Origin: Euryhalocaulis caribicus
GTDB lineage: Bacteria > Pseudomonadota > Alphaproteobacteria > Caulobacterales > Maricaulaceae
DNA: 64,000 bases
Reading direction: 5' to 3'
Assembly: GCF_000412185.1 (NCBI RefSeq)
Contig: NZ_ASJA01000002.1
Location: 124,001-188,000 of the forward strand
The notes under the pieces were generated by a model. That model did not search any database and had not been told where the DNA came from. It worked only from the letters and a program-made list of their open reading frames with translations. The position numbers and the translations under genes were made by a program. Within the stretch, counting starts at the first letter, position 1; every line of letters starts with the position of its first letter. Shown one piece after another: positions 1 to 9,210 of the stretch.

Positions 1-1502
1 AACCTGAATCCGATGATGGCCACGAACACGCGGCGGCCTCAAACGGAGAGGAACACGGCCATGGCGGCGGAATCACTGTCACCGACTTTACGGATTCAAC
101 ACAGCTCTTTGTCGAATTTCCGCCGCTCGCCATTGGCGAAGAGTCGGCTTTCGCCGCGCATTTTACCGATCTTGACGGCTTTTCGCCGATCGATAGCGGC
201 CGGGCGACGGTCCGGCTGACAGGCGGCGGACAGCCCGATGAGGCCTTCGCATCCGGCCCTTCGGGCACGCCTGGGATTTTCCGGCCTGTCGCAACGCCGC
301 GATACGCTGCGGAGCGTCAGGTGCAGCTGGAAATCGAGACGCCCAGCGTGACCGCGATTCACGATCTCGGGACTTATCGGGTGTTCCGCAACCCTTCGGC
401 CGCGCAGAATTCCCTGCCGCATGAAGCCGGACCCGAAGGCGCAATTTCCTTCCTGATGGAGCAGCAATGGAAAGTCCGGTTCGATCTTGCGCAAGCTGAA
501 GAACGGGTGCTGCGCGAGTCCGTCCCGGCGACCGGCGTGCTGCGGGGAACCAGCGATGGCCAGGCTATGATACAGGCCCGTGCGGCGGGGACATTGACCC
601 CCGCCAGCGGCGCCTTCCCGCGGCTTGGCCAGACCGTTGAGGCCGGGCAGACCCTGGCCCGGCTTACGCCGCGTCTGGGATCGGGCGAAGACCTCGAGAC
701 GCTCCGCTCGGCGGCGGAGACGGCGCGCGTCGAGGAACAGCTTGCCGCCTCCGAGTTGAACCGGCTTGAAGGGCTGCTGGCTGAGGGGGTCGTGCCGGCC
801 AGCCGCGTCGAGGAGGCCCGCGCGCGCCTCAATGTCGCGCGATCCAGATTGAACGCGGCGCGCACGCGGCTGAATTCCGCACAGGGCGGGTCGTCGGGCG
901 GCGGCGTAGCGCTGACGGCGCCGATCAAGGGCGTCATTGCGCGAGCCTATGCGGGACCCGGAGAATATGTCGAGGAAGGCGCTCCCATCTTCCAGATCGT
1001 ATCGACCGAACGGCTGTGGCTGGAAGCTTCGGTCAGCGAGATCTATGCGCCAGAACTGGGCCAGCCATCCGGCGCCTGGTTTAGCGTGGACAGCCGGTCC
1101 GCGCCGATTGTTCTGACTCCTGACCGGGCTGAATTGATTGCCGCGGGCGGCGCGGTGGATCCGGTCAAGCGCACCATTCCGGTTATTTTCGAATTCGCCA
1201 ATCCGGGCGGCCTGCGCGTGGGCTCCTATGTGAACCCGCGCATCTGGACCGGCGAAACGGTCTCCGGGACCGCTGTTCCGGCCAGCGCGGTAATCGACGA
1301 GACCGGCCAGGACATTGTCTATGTGATGCTGGGCGGCGAGACGTTTGAACGCCGCACCGTGCAGACCGGCATCACCGATTCCGGTTTCGTGCAGATCGTC
1401 TCCGGGGTCGAGCCCGGCGAGTACGTCGTGAGCGAGGGCGCATACCTTGTCCGGCTCGCCGCTTCGGGTCCGGCGGAAGCCGGACACGGACACGCACACT
1501 AA
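1..1502 (+). CDS. RND efflux periplasmic adaptor (CzcB/CusB-like), 5' partial
   Basis: The frame is open from base 3 to the stop at 1500-1502, so the start and signal peptide lie left of the window. The protein would bridge the inner-membrane RND pump and an outer-membrane channel. The first visible residues are His/Glu-rich (DDGHEHAAAS...EEHGHGG), suggesting metal handling. Next comes the ITVTDFTDSTQLFVEFPPL stretch typical of heavy-metal adaptors, then a coiled-coil hairpin (around EQLAASELNRLEGLLAEGVVPASRVEEARARL) inside a lipoyl/barrel-sandwich fold, and C-terminal beta-barrel and membrane-proximal domains. The tail is again His-rich (EAGHGHAH). It is followed 21 bp later by the permease gene, so they form one operon. 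The metal cannot be decided. Chromosomal, outside the mobile element. Confidence 0.88.
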   Translation, partial: PESDDGHEHAAASNGEEHGHGGGITVTDFTDSTQLFVEFPPLAIGEESAFAAHFTDLDGFSPIDSGRATVRLTGGGQPDEAFASGPSGTPGIFRPVATPRYAAERQVQLEIETPSVTAIHDLGTYRVFRNPSAAQNSLPHEAGPEGAISFLMEQQWKVRFDLAQAEERVLRESVPATGVLRGTSDGQAMIQARAAGTLTPASGAFPRLGQTVEAGQTLARLTPRLGSGEDLETLRSAAETARVEEQLAASELNRLEGLLAEGVVPASRVEEARARLNVARSRLNAARTRLNSAQGGSSGGGVALTAPIKGVIARAYAGPGEYVEEGAPIFQIVSTERLWLEASVSEIYAPELGQPSGAWFSVDSRSAPIVLTPDRAELIAAGGAVDPVKRTIPVIFEFANPGGLRVGSYVNPRIWTGETVSGTAVPASAVIDETGQDIVYVMLGGETFERRTVQTGITDSGFVQIVSGVEPGEYVVSEGAYLVRLAASGPAEAGHGHAH

Positions 1503-1523
1503 GGCGCCAGGAGCACCGAACGA

Positions 1524-4500
1524 ATGATCAGCAATATTGTCTCTTGGTCGCTAAAGAACAGGCTCTTCGTCCTGCTCGGCGCGGCCGCCCTGCTGGCATG
1601 GGGCGTCTTCGAGACCACCCGCATGCCGGTGGATGTCTTTCCGGACCTTACCGCCCCCACCGTGACGGTGGTCGCCGAAGCGCACGGAATGGCGCCGGAA
1701 GAAGTCGAGAAGCTCATCACATTCCCGATCGAGACCGCCCTGAACGGCGCTTCCGGCGTAAGGCGCGTGCGCTCCTCCACGACGGTGGGCAGCGCAATTG
1801 TTTGGGTCGATTTCGACTGGGGCACGGATATCTACCAGGCGCGTCAGATCGTCTCGGAAAAGCTGCAACTGGCGCGAAGCACGCTGCCGCCTGATATCGA
1901 GCCGCCCGTGCTGGCGCCGGTCACCTCGATCATGGGCGAGATCATGTTCATCGCCCTGAAGTCGGACAACCACACCACGATGGAGATCAAGACCGCGGCC
2001 GACTGGACGGTGCGGCGGCGCCTTCTGGCGGTCACCGGCGTATCCCAAGTCATCCCCATCGGCGGGGACACCAAGCAGTATCAGGTCATCCTGCAGCCTG
2101 ACCGGCTGGCCGCCTATGGCTTAACGATTGAAGACGTGGTCGAAGCGGTTGAGAAGACGAACGAGAATTCCTCGGCCGGCTTTGTCAGCAAGGGCGGCCA
2201 GGAATTCCTGATCCGCGGCGTAGGGCGCGCCGAGACGGTAGAGGATATCGCTCTTACCCGGGTCGCGGACAATAACGGCGGCCCGGTTCTGGTGCGCGAT
2301 GTCGCCACGGTCGATATCGGTCCGGCGCTGAAGCGCGGCACCGGCTCCCATAACGGCGAACCGGCGGTCATTCTCGGCATCCAGAAACAGCCCGGCGCCA
2401 ATACGCTGGAGCTGACCGAGCGCTTGGATAGGGTTCTTGAGGAATTGGAAGCTTCGCTGCCCGGCGGCATGACCATCGAGAAACGGATATTCCGCCAAGC
2501 CGACTTCATTTCCCTGTCCATCGACAACCTTCTGGAAGCGCTGCGCGATGGCGCGATCCTGGTCGTGCTCATCGTCTTCGCCTTCCTTTGGAGCGCTCGT
2601 GCGACAGGCATCACGCTACTGGCGATTCCGCTCTCGGTCGTGGGCGCGTTGCTGGCGATGAAGGCGATGGGGGCGACGATCAACACGATGACGCTGGGCG
2701 GTCTGGCGATCGCGCTGGGCGTGCTGGTCGATGACGCCATTATCGTGGTCGAGAACATTGTCCGGAGACTGAGAGGGAACCGCGCAAAACCCCACGAGGA
2801 GCAGGAGCCGGCGATGACCGTCGTCTATGCCGCGACGCGCGAAATCCAGGGCTCCATCGTTTTCGCGACCCTGATCATCACGCTGGTCTTCCTGCCGCTA
2901 TTCTTTCTCAGCGGGGTAGAAGGAAGACTGCTGGCGCCGCTCGGCTTCGCCTATATTGTCGCGCTGGCGGTGTCATTCCTGGTGGCGATCACGGTCACGC
3001 CCGCCCTCAGTTCCTGGCTTCTGCCAAAATCCAAACTGATTGAACGGGGCGAGGAGCCGCGCGTCCTGAACGCGCTTAAATCCGGCTATGAGCCCGTCGT
3101 GCGGTTCGCCGTGAGCGCCTGGATACCGATCACCGCAGTGTCTGTCGCGCTACTGGCGGGCGCGTTGATCTGGCTGAGCTTTGCCGGCCGCGCCTTCCTG
3201 CCCGAGTTTAATGAAGGCAGCCTGACAGTCAGCGCCGTCACCCTGCCGGGCACCTCGCTCGAACAATCCGATGCGCTGGCCGGCATGGTTGAGCGTATCC
3301 TGCTGGAGCAGCCGGAGGTCGTTTCCACGGCAAGGCGCACGGGCCGCGCGGAACTGGACGAGCACGCCCAGGGCGTCAACGCCTCGGAAATCGACGTGGC
3401 CCTGCAGATGCGCGAGCGCAGCAAGGCGGCTTTCCTTGAGGATCTGCGCAGTGAGCTGACCGCCGTGCCGGGCATGAATATCGTGATCGGCCAGCCCATC
3501 TCACACCGGATTGATCACATGCTTTCGGGCACGCGCGCCAATATCGCGGTGAAAATTTTCGGTCCGGACCTGTTCACGCTCCGCCGGTTGGGGGCGGAAG
3601 TACAATCCGTGATGAGCGGCGTTGAAGGCGTGGTCGACCTTTCAGCCGAGCAGCAGGCGGAAGTGCCGCTGATCAGTCTGGATTTCGACCGCGAGGCAAT
3701 CGCCCGCTACGGCCTGACCATTCAAGACGTGGCCGAGGCCGCGGAAACGGCCTTCGCCGGCCATGAAGTTTCACGGATACTTGAAGGACAGGCCAGCTTC
3801 GACCTCGTCGTGCGTTATCCGCACAACGCCGCAGAAACGCCCGAACGCGTCGGCGAAACCCTGCTGACCACGCATAGCGGCGCTGAAATCCCGCTTTCGG
3901 CCGTCGCCCGCGTGCAGCGAGAGGCGGGCCCGAACATGATCAATCGGGAAAACGTGCAGCGTAAGATGGTGGTCATGGCCAATGTGGCCGGGCGCGACCT
4001 TCTGAGCGTGGTGAACGACATTCAGGATGGAATAGCGTCCTCCGTCGCTGTTCCATCCGGCTATCACATCGAATATGGCGGCCAGTTCCAGAGCGCGTCC
4101 AGCGCATCTCGCTCACTGTCTGTTCTGGGCGCGCTGGTGATCGTTGGCATCTTCCTTTTGCTCTATACCGCCTTCTCATCGGTGGCGGACGCCTTGTTAG
4201 TGATGCTCAACCTGCCGCTGGCGCTGATCGGCGGCGTTGTGGGCGTGTTCGTCTCCGGCGGCGTGCTTTCTGTGGCCTCGATCATCGGCTTCATCACGCT
4301 GTTCGGCATCGCGACGCGAAACGGCGTGATGATGATCGCTCATATCCGCCACCTTATCGAAACGGGCGAGGAGAGCGATTTCCGCAAAGCGGTCGAGCGC
4401 GGCGCGACCGAGCGTCTGATTCCGATCCTGATGACGGCGATCTCCGCCGGTCTGGCCCTCATCCCGCTGGCGCTGAGCGCCGGCGAACCGGGCAGCGAGA

Positions 4501-4646
4501 TCCAGGCCCCAATGGCGATTGTGATCCTTTTCGGTCTGCTGACATCAACCGCGCTGAATATGGTCGTCGTGCCGGCGCTCTATTACCGCTTTGGCGCGCA
4601 GAAGCTTCGCCGTCAGATTGAAGAGGCCGAGCCGGTGACCGTATAG
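1524..4646 (+). CDS. Heavy-metal-type RND efflux permease (CzcA/CusA-like)
   Basis: A 1040-residue protein of usual RND permease length. It begins MISNIVSWSLKNRLFVLLGA, the standard amphipathic start plus first membrane helix, followed by TRMPVDVFPDLTAPTVTVVAEA, a hallmark of the heavy-metal/cation (HME) subfamily. The central helix has GGLAIALGVLVDDAIIVVENIVRR, containing the charged membrane residues used for proton relay. The second half repeats the architecture, ending in a GFITLFGIATRNGVMM helix. It works in the inner membrane as a trimer with the upstream adaptor, exporting a cation or small molecule by proton antiport. No outer-membrane channel gene is visible; it may lie left of the window. 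Substrate unknown. Confidence 0.92.
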   Translation: MISNIVSWSLKNRLFVLLGAAALLAWGVFETTRMPVDVFPDLTAPTVTVVAEAHGMAPEEVEKLITFPIETALNGASGVRRVRSSTTVGSAIVWVDFDWGTDIYQARQIVSEKLQLARSTLPPDIEPPVLAPVTSIMGEIMFIALKSDNHTTMEIKTAADWTVRRRLLAVTGVSQVIPIGGDTKQYQVILQPDRLAAYGLTIEDVVEAVEKTNENSSAGFVSKGGQEFLIRGVGRAETVEDIALTRVADNNGGPVLVRDVATVDIGPALKRGTGSHNGEPAVILGIQKQPGANTLELTERLDRVLEELEASLPGGMTIEKRIFRQADFISLSIDNLLEALRDGAILVVLIVFAFLWSARATGITLLAIPLSVVGALLAMKAMGATINTMTLGGLAIALGVLVDDAIIVVENIVRRLRGNRAKPHEEQEPAMTVVYAATREIQGSIVFATLIITLVFLPLFFLSGVEGRLLAPLGFAYIVALAVSFLVAITVTPALSSWLLPKSKLIERGEEPRVLNALKSGYEPVVRFAVSAWIPITAVSVALLAGALIWLSFAGRAFLPEFNEGSLTVSAVTLPGTSLEQSDALAGMVERILLEQPEVVSTARRTGRAELDEHAQGVNASEIDVALQMRERSKAAFLEDLRSELTAVPGMNIVIGQPISHRIDHMLSGTRANIAVKIFGPDLFTLRRLGAEVQSVMSGVEGVVDLSAEQQAEVPLISLDFDREAIARYGLTIQDVAEAAETAFAGHEVSRILEGQASFDLVVRYPHNAAETPERVGETLLTTHSGAEIPLSAVARVQREAGPNMINRENVQRKMVVMANVAGRDLLSVVNDIQDGIASSVAVPSGYHIEYGGQFQSASSASRSLSVLGALVIVGIFLLLYTAFSSVADALLVMLNLPLALIGGVVGVFVSGGVLSVASIIGFITLFGIATRNGVMMIAHIRHLIETGEESDFRKAVERGATERLIPILMTAISAGLALIPLALSAGEPGSEIQAPMAIVILFGLLTSTALNMVVVPALYYRFGAQKLRRQIEEAEPVTV

Positions 4647-4673
4647 CCGGCGGTATAAAAGGAGAGAGAGGCT

Positions 4674-5030
4674 ATGTTTCTCTGGTTGTTGAAAGCGGTC
4701 GTGGCTGGCGTCGTGGTGGCGACCGCGGCCTGGCTATCCGAGAAAAAACCGGGACTGGCCGGGTTTGTTGTCGCACTGCCTTTGGCCTCTTTGCTTGCGC
4801 TCGCCTTTTCCTGGTTCGAACACCGCGACTCGCAGACCAGCATCTTGTTCGCGCGCAGCATTCTGATCGCAGTCCCGGTGTCGTATCTGTTTTTCGCGCC
4901 ATTCTTTTTTACCGGACGCACGGGCTGGGGATTCTGGAGCAGTTACGCGGCGGGCTTCGTCCTTCTGATCCTGGGTTTTTTCATTCATCGATGGGTCAGC
5001 GGGTGGCTGATTGGAAGCGGTTCGGCCTGA
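4674..5030 (+). CDS. Small four-helix membrane protein, DUF3147-like
   Basis: A 118-residue very hydrophobic protein with about four membrane segments (residues 1-20, 28-46, 60-80, 88-115). The pattern KAVVAGVVVATAAWLSEKKPGLAGFVVALPLASLLAL resembles DUF3147-type proteins that often accompany metal-efflux operons. It starts 27 bp after the RND permease stop, with a GGAGAGAG ribosome site just upstream, so it is very likely the third gene of that operon. No catalytic residues are evident; its role in efflux is unknown. Confidence 0.72.
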   Translation: MFLWLLKAVVAGVVVATAAWLSEKKPGLAGFVVALPLASLLALAFSWFEHRDSQTSILFARSILIAVPVSYLFFAPFFFTGRTGWGFWSSYAAGFVLLILGFFIHRWVSGWLIGSGSA

Positions 5031-5066
5031 TCCGGCTATGGCACAGGGCTTGCTGCAATAACTGCC

Positions 5067-6149
5067 ATGAACGGGAACACGATTGGCGCGCGCGTTCAGT
5101 CGCGGAGCAATTATTTCACGGCGATCCGGATTTTTCTGGCCGCGTGTGTCGCGCTGTCCCATTGCTGGATTGTGTTTTCCGGACGGGAGTCGCCCGACCC
5201 GTTTGCCTTCAGGGACCTGACCCTGAGCTATATGGCGGTGAACGGCTTTTTCGTGCTGAGCGGCTTCTTTATCGCCAAAAGCCTGCATGACCGCCGCGAT
5301 CTCCTTTCATATGCCTGGTCGAGATTTTTGCGGATCATGCCGGCGCTCGCCGTTATCGCGCTGAGCGCCGTCTTTCTCATTGGCCCGCTCGCCTCCGGCA
5401 TGCCGGTCCGGGCGGCATTGGCAGACCCCGACACCTATGCCTATCCCCTCAATGTTCTTAGCTTTGTCGATACGCGCGGCGGCCCGCCAGGCTTTGCCCC
5501 GGATAATCCCTATAAGGGCGAATTCGCCGGCACGCTCTGGACCTTGAGATACGAGGCGCTCGCCTATATCGGCGCCGGGGCGGCGTTTGCGACCGGCCTT
5601 GTGTTTCGTAAGGGGCCGATCCTGATTGTCGCAGGCGCATCAGCAGCGCTGTTCATCGTGCTGACAAGGACGGGAACGCCGGCGTTCCTGCCCGAGTCGA
5701 TCTGGGTGCTCACCCGTTTCATGACGGCGTTCCTGATAGGCTGCGCAGCCTATGTCTGGCGCGACCATATCCCTCTGCGGCTCGACATGGCTTTGCTGCT
5801 AACGCTCCCGCTGCTGGTGATCGACGGTCGCGCCGAGAGCGAAATCATCGCCACTGTGGCCCTTGGATACTGGATTTTCCTGGCGGGCGCGGCGCCCCGG
5901 AAGAACCTTAAATGGCTCACTTCGGTCGATGACATCTCATACGGGCTGTATATCTGGCACTGGCCCGTCATGCAGATTCTGCTGTGGCGGAGCGTCGTCG
6001 ACCAGCCCCTCCATATGGCTCTGACCGCGATACCGATCAGCGCGCTCATCGCCTACGTCTCCTGGCGGCTAATCGAGAAGCCCGCGCTTTCCCTGAAAGG
6101 GTTTTCGGGAAGGTTTAGAAAACCGGTTGTGCATGTCCAGAGCGTCTAA
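5067..6149 (+). CDS. Acyltransferase 3 family membrane protein (OafA-like)
   Basis: A 360-residue polytopic protein. The N-terminal part has NYFTAIRIFLAACVALSHCWIVF, containing the catalytic-type His of acyltransferase family 3, then YMAVNGFFVLSGFFIAKSL, the conserved FFxLSGF motif. About ten hydrophobic helices follow, and YGLYIWHWPVMQILLW near the C-terminus is another family signature. Such proteins transfer acyl groups, often acetyl, onto sugars of surface polysaccharide or similar acceptors. It is the last intact chromosomal gene before the comM remnant, 44 bp from it and convergent. The acceptor cannot be inferred. Confidence 0.88.
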   Translation: MNGNTIGARVQSRSNYFTAIRIFLAACVALSHCWIVFSGRESPDPFAFRDLTLSYMAVNGFFVLSGFFIAKSLHDRRDLLSYAWSRFLRIMPALAVIALSAVFLIGPLASGMPVRAALADPDTYAYPLNVLSFVDTRGGPPGFAPDNPYKGEFAGTLWTLRYEALAYIGAGAAFATGLVFRKGPILIVAGASAALFIVLTRTGTPAFLPESIWVLTRFMTAFLIGCAAYVWRDHIPLRLDMALLLTLPLLVIDGRAESEIIATVALGYWIFLAGAAPRKNLKWLTSVDDISYGLYIWHWPVMQILLWRSVVDQPLHMALTAIPISALIAYVSWRLIEKPALSLKGFSGRFRKPVVHVQSV

Positions 6150-6192
6150 AGCCTGTCATGCAATCAATTCAGCCCCCATATTTGCTTGAAAT

Positions 6193-6681
6193 TCAGGATC
6201 GGGCCGCCGCGCTGCGGGCATTTGTCGGCCCTCCATAGCTTTCCGGCGGGCTGCGGCGGTGGCTGAGGGCTTCGGCGATGTGGACGCGGCGCACCGAGTC
6301 CGCGCCATCAAGATCGGCGATGGTGCGGGCGACGCGCAGGGTGCGGTGATAGGCGCGGGCGCGCAGTTTCATCTTCTCGGCGGCTTTGGCCAGGAGCGCG
6401 CGGACGGCCTCGTCCGGGGCGGCGACCTGTTCGACCATCGCCGTCGTGATCTCCGCCTTTGTATGGCCGCCTTCCGCGCCTTCGCCGCGGGCCAGTTGCG
6501 CGGACCGGGCGGCGGCGACGCGGGCGGCGGCAAGGCAAGGTCGGCGGCAATGACCGCCGGGACATCGATCTGCATTTCGATGCGATCCGTCATCGGGCCG
6601 GAAATGCTTGACTGGTATTCGGTGGCGCAGCGCGGCCCGCGCTTGCAGGCGATACCTGAAACGCCCCCATTTCCGCAGCGG
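6193..6681 (-). pseudogene. comM: comM (yifB) 3' fragment, separated by the 57-kb insertion and decayed
   Basis: Minus-strand reading from the attachment core gives CRCG, GPRCATEYQSSISGPMTDR and IEMQIDVPAVIAADLALPPP, then in another frame VRALLAKAAEKMKL and RTLRVARTIADLDGADSVRR. These are the C-terminal part of ComM, the Mg-chelatase-like AAA+ helicase used in natural transformation. The frame break near 6525-6545 lies where GCCGCC-type short repeats occur, consistent with a small deletion removing the linker after LALPPP. The fragment has no start of its own and its other half is at 63663-64000. Loss of selection after interruption explains the decay; a sequencing error at the frame break cannot be excluded. 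Confidence 0.85.
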
Positions 6682-6705
6682 CATACGCACGTTGCCTTCT
6701 TTCCA
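6660..6705. other. attL (left element-chromosome junction)
   Basis: The left part (6660-6681) is comM sequence (antisense of CRCG...). The crossover dinucleotide CA is at 6682-6683. The right part has a 6-bp spacer (6684-6689) and the half-site arm 6690-6705. Joining the element halves of both junctions gives a symmetric attP of about 46 bp: 16-bp arm, 6 bp, TG, 6 bp, 16-bp arm. Confidence 0.85.
6690..6705 (+). repeat. Terminal inverted repeat, left (attP half-site arm)
   Basis: CGTTGCCTTCTTTCCA, identical to the reverse complement of 63642-63657. It lies 6 bp inside the crossover dinucleotide, as does the right copy. Confidence 0.85.
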
Positions 6706-6743
6706 AATTTCAGTTGGTCAATAAAAACAATAAGGAAGCTCCC

Positions 6744-7137
6744 GTGCTTGAGCGAGCTCGCCTCTTTGGGAGAGCAGATTAGGCGGCGGCGACGACAGCT
6801 TGGATTGCGCCAGAAGGATGTCGCGGAGCAGCTTGGCGTGAACATCTGGACGGTCGGAAACTGGGAGAAAGGCGTATGCGGACCACAGATCGAGCATTGG
6901 CCGCGGCTCATCGATTTTCTTGGGCGGGACCCGTTCCGTCAGCCGCGCTCGCTGGGAGAACATGTCCGCCGCGAAATGCGGATGCGGGGGCTATCCTACA
7001 AGACCTTTGCCAAGGAGGTCAGGATGAGCCCGGAGACTCTCGTGAAGATCGTCAGGGACGAGTATGGCGTGATCGATCCGCGCCTTCGAAGCGCGCATCA
7101 AGCGCTTCAGCAGAGATATGGTCTTAGGAAGTTATAG
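6744..7137 (+). CDS. Double XRE-type helix-turn-helix protein; predicted C-terminal domain of the integrase in the circular element
   Basis: Two consecutive HTH units: LASLGEQIRRRRRQLGLRQK / DVAEQLGVNIWTVGNWEKG, then SLGEHVRREMRMRGLSYKTF / AKEVRMSPETLVKIVRDE. The DNA-binding pattern is clear. The start is uncertain: TTG at 6744 has an AGGAAG ribosome-site-like sequence 9 nt upstream. The same frame is open leftward across the attachment core, through comM antisense, to 6259. In the excised circle this frame continues directly from the integrase gene: its codon at 63664 becomes CAT (6682-6684) and reads THVAFFPNFSWSIKTIRK into this HTH, giving about 642 residues. In the integrated state it may be expressed from the TTG or be silent. 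Confidence 0.75.
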
Positions 7138-7149
7138 CAGCGTCGCCGC

Positions 7150-7458
7150 CTAGGCCGACCGAACGCCTGCCAGAGCGTCAATAACCGGGCAATCTTTGGC
7201 CTCTCCGCCCTCGCAATCCCTGACCAATCGCGTCAGACTCGTCTTAAGCTTCCTGAGATCGCAGATCTTGGTCTTGATCGAAGCCAGATGGCTGCTCGCC
7301 ATGTCCAAGACTTCGCCACAGGTAAATTCGCTCGAGTTCATCAGCGACAGCAAGGCGCGAATTTCTGCGACAGATAAGCCCAGATCACGGCCTCGCATGA
7401 CAAACCCCAGCGGGGCTTGATCGTCCGGCGAATAGAGCCGGTGGCCGCTCTCTGTCGG
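7150..7458 (-). pseudogene. MerR-family regulator, N-terminus missing
   Basis: Minus-strand reading gives ESGHRLYSPDDQAPLGFVMR then RDLGLSVAEIRALLSL, CGEVLDMASSHLASIKTKI and CPVIDALAGV. This is the second half of a MerR HTH, the dimer helix and a Cys-containing effector region, like MerR/CadR-type metal regulators. Upstream of ESGHRLY the frame hits TGA, and the first HTH half (usual MxIGELAxxxGVxxxTIRYYE) is absent. An 82-residue ORF starting at 7398 remains open but lacks a DNA-binding domain, so it is probably non-functional. It lies at the left edge of the cargo region. Confidence 0.7.
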
Positions 7459-7577
7459 TCAGGCTTCGAGCGCCCAGTTAAGCCGCCTCGGGGGAGGGTT
7501 TGCCCCACTCTGCCGCGGCTCCTCCCGCAAAATTGCCAAAAGCCGGCAATCGGGCAAGGCCTACGACTGGGAAAGCT

Positions 7578-8828
7578 TTATTTCTTGGTGGCGATCATGG
7601 TTTTCGCGAGAATTTCGTATTCTGGATTCAGCAATACGATTTCGTACTTGCCGGGGCTAAGCGCCAAGGGGCGGACCGCGGACCCACCCCTAACTAGAAC
7701 ACGATCAAAAGGCGCTGCAGCGTCCGAGCGGTTAGGCAGGCGCGCCTCAACCACCAAGAGATCCGCAGATTTCATGGCGCGCATATTTCCATCAAGCCAA
7801 GGCTGAACAGAATGGGCCGATCTGCCGATCCCCGTGAACCAGGAGGGCAATCCGTTATCCGTTTGCGGGAGTTCATTTGTCCGAATGATGAAATCGAACG
7901 CATTGTGCGCTGACTCAGCCGGGTTGGTTACTTCCAAGAAGGAATATGGCAAAGATTCATTTTGAATAATCGGGCAGGCTGACTGGCTCACGGTGACCGG
8001 GTCATAGCCTGACAAATCGCGCAGCCAACCCGCCATATACTTCTGCGGCAGGGGCGGCGCGCCGCTATCCTCACGGGCGTGCCCTTGGCCCGCATAGACG
8101 ACAACCTTTGCTTCAGGGTCCTTTTTGAAAGTTCGCGTTACTAGATTTTCTGCCTGAATTCGTTCGCGGTCATTGATTGGGTCGCCAGTACCAGGCGTTT
8201 GATTTGTCATCCACTCGTAGGGAATCAGCGTGTACCCAAGCCGTATCGCGTGCTCGACAAAGCCGGCAAACACAGGTTCCGTAATCTCAGCGCCTTCGGA
8301 CCTCTTTAACCAACCCCTTTCCTCTATTGCCGGCGCGGCGGGCGTAAGGTCCTCGATCGCGAGATACCGATATCCCTGTTCGTAGAGCCGCCCAATCAGG
8401 ATATGGGCGTAAGCCCGATGCGCCGGGATGTGATGGATCTCATTGACGATGACAATCCGGGCGTCTGTCGAAACCGCTGCGACCGCCTCCACCCCATCGC
8501 GCGCGTGATCCGAATCTATTCTGGCCACACAACTGGCCTCATGCTCGATATTGTATGTACCGCCAATGGCGTAAGCGGCGGCATAGTCGCCCACGGCGGC
8601 GTACATCTGCGCTGCGTAGTCGCGCACACTATCACATCGGTGAAGGTTTTGATTTTCTAACGCCGCCACAGCAGCAAGGGGATTTCCCTGCAGGAACATT
8701 AGTACGGTCTGATTGCGAACCTGTATTGCTTGCTCGCAGCCCTCTTCCGCCGCCGCTGAGCCGCACAAAGAAAGAAAAAATAATACTGATGCGGCGAAAA
8801 AATTGAGTTGGAGAAAAATTTTATTCAT
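7578..8828 (-). CDS. Secreted Tiki/ChaN-superfamily-like protein (RiPP locus A)
   Basis: A 416-residue protein from the ATG at 8828, chosen because AGGGTC precedes it and a signal peptide (MNKIFLQLNFFAASVLFFLS … AAAEE) follows at once. The core has ARIVIVNEIHHIPAHRAYAH with YLAIEDLTPA, and later AKVVVYAGQGHARE. This His/Glu layout recalls the ChaN/Tiki/erythromycin-esterase-like fold. The protein at 16458-17306 has the same layout (VVFLNEDHNDPYTR … FAHVGHAHVYKGH), so each peptide locus has one member. It was probably the last gene of locus A but is now cut off from the ATP-grasp gene by IS3/IS6 sequence. Protease, heme-binding or esterase roles are all possible. Confidence 0.6.
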   Translation of the reverse strand: MNKIFLQLNFFAASVLFFLSLCGSAAAEEGCEQAIQVRNQTVLMFLQGNPLAAVAALENQNLHRCDSVRDYAAQMYAAVGDYAAAYAIGGTYNIEHEASCVARIDSDHARDGVEAVAAVSTDARIVIVNEIHHIPAHRAYAHILIGRLYEQGYRYLAIEDLTPAAPAIEERGWLKRSEGAEITEPVFAGFVEHAIRLGYTLIPYEWMTNQTPGTGDPINDRERIQAENLVTRTFKKDPEAKVVVYAGQGHAREDSGAPPLPQKYMAGWLRDLSGYDPVTVSQSACPIIQNESLPYSFLEVTNPAESAHNAFDFIIRTNELPQTDNGLPSWFTGIGRSAHSVQPWLDGNMRAMKSADLLVVEARLPNRSDAAAPFDRVLVRGGSAVRPLALSPGKYEIVLLNPEYEILAKTMIATKK

Positions 8829-8839
8829 GACCCTCGTCT

Positions 8840-9210
8840 TGGCCTGCCCCAAATGGGTGGTCCGGTTGTGATGTTAGTGGGTGTGGCTTTTCAGCTCCAT
8901 AGAGAATCAATTCCGGCGCTGGCGGACGGCACCCGAGCGCTGAGTGAGATCTGACGCGGTTATAATGCTGGCTCTAAGCCTCGATAAGGAGCTGCGCTTC
9001 TTTCAGGGAATAGAAGATTTCTCCATTCAGCAGCTCGTCGCGCAGTCGTCCATTGAAGCTTTCGACGTAGCCGTTCTCCCAGGGCGATCCGCGTTCGATG
9101 AAAGCCGCGCAGGAGCCCCCGCTGCCTCGATCCAGTCCCGCCCCCGTCGGGCGACGAACTCCGGGCCGTTGTCGGAACGGATGAAATCGGGCGCGCCCCG
9201 CGCCTCGATC
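8840..9210 (-). pseudogene. IS3-family transposase (orfB) 3' remnant
   Basis: Minus-strand frames carry FIRSDNGPEFVARR, then in another frame PWENGYVESFNGRLRDELLN and EIFYSLKEAQLLIEA, a stop, and SQHYNRVRSHSALGCRPPAP. This is the C-terminal DDE domain of an IS3-type OrfB, broken by a frameshift and a nonsense change. The N-terminal part is missing where the IS6 element abuts. Its end lies directly upstream of the Tiki-like gene at 8828. Confidence 0.8.

Noticed and set aside
96-1499. 467-residue minus-strand ORF opposite the RND adaptor
   Set aside because: Shadow ORF; the plus-strand frame encodes a recognisable adaptor running in from the window edge.
6259-7137. 292-residue ORF taken as one gene across the left junction
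   Set aside because: Its first ~141 codons are antisense comM; only the part after 6684 belongs to the element.
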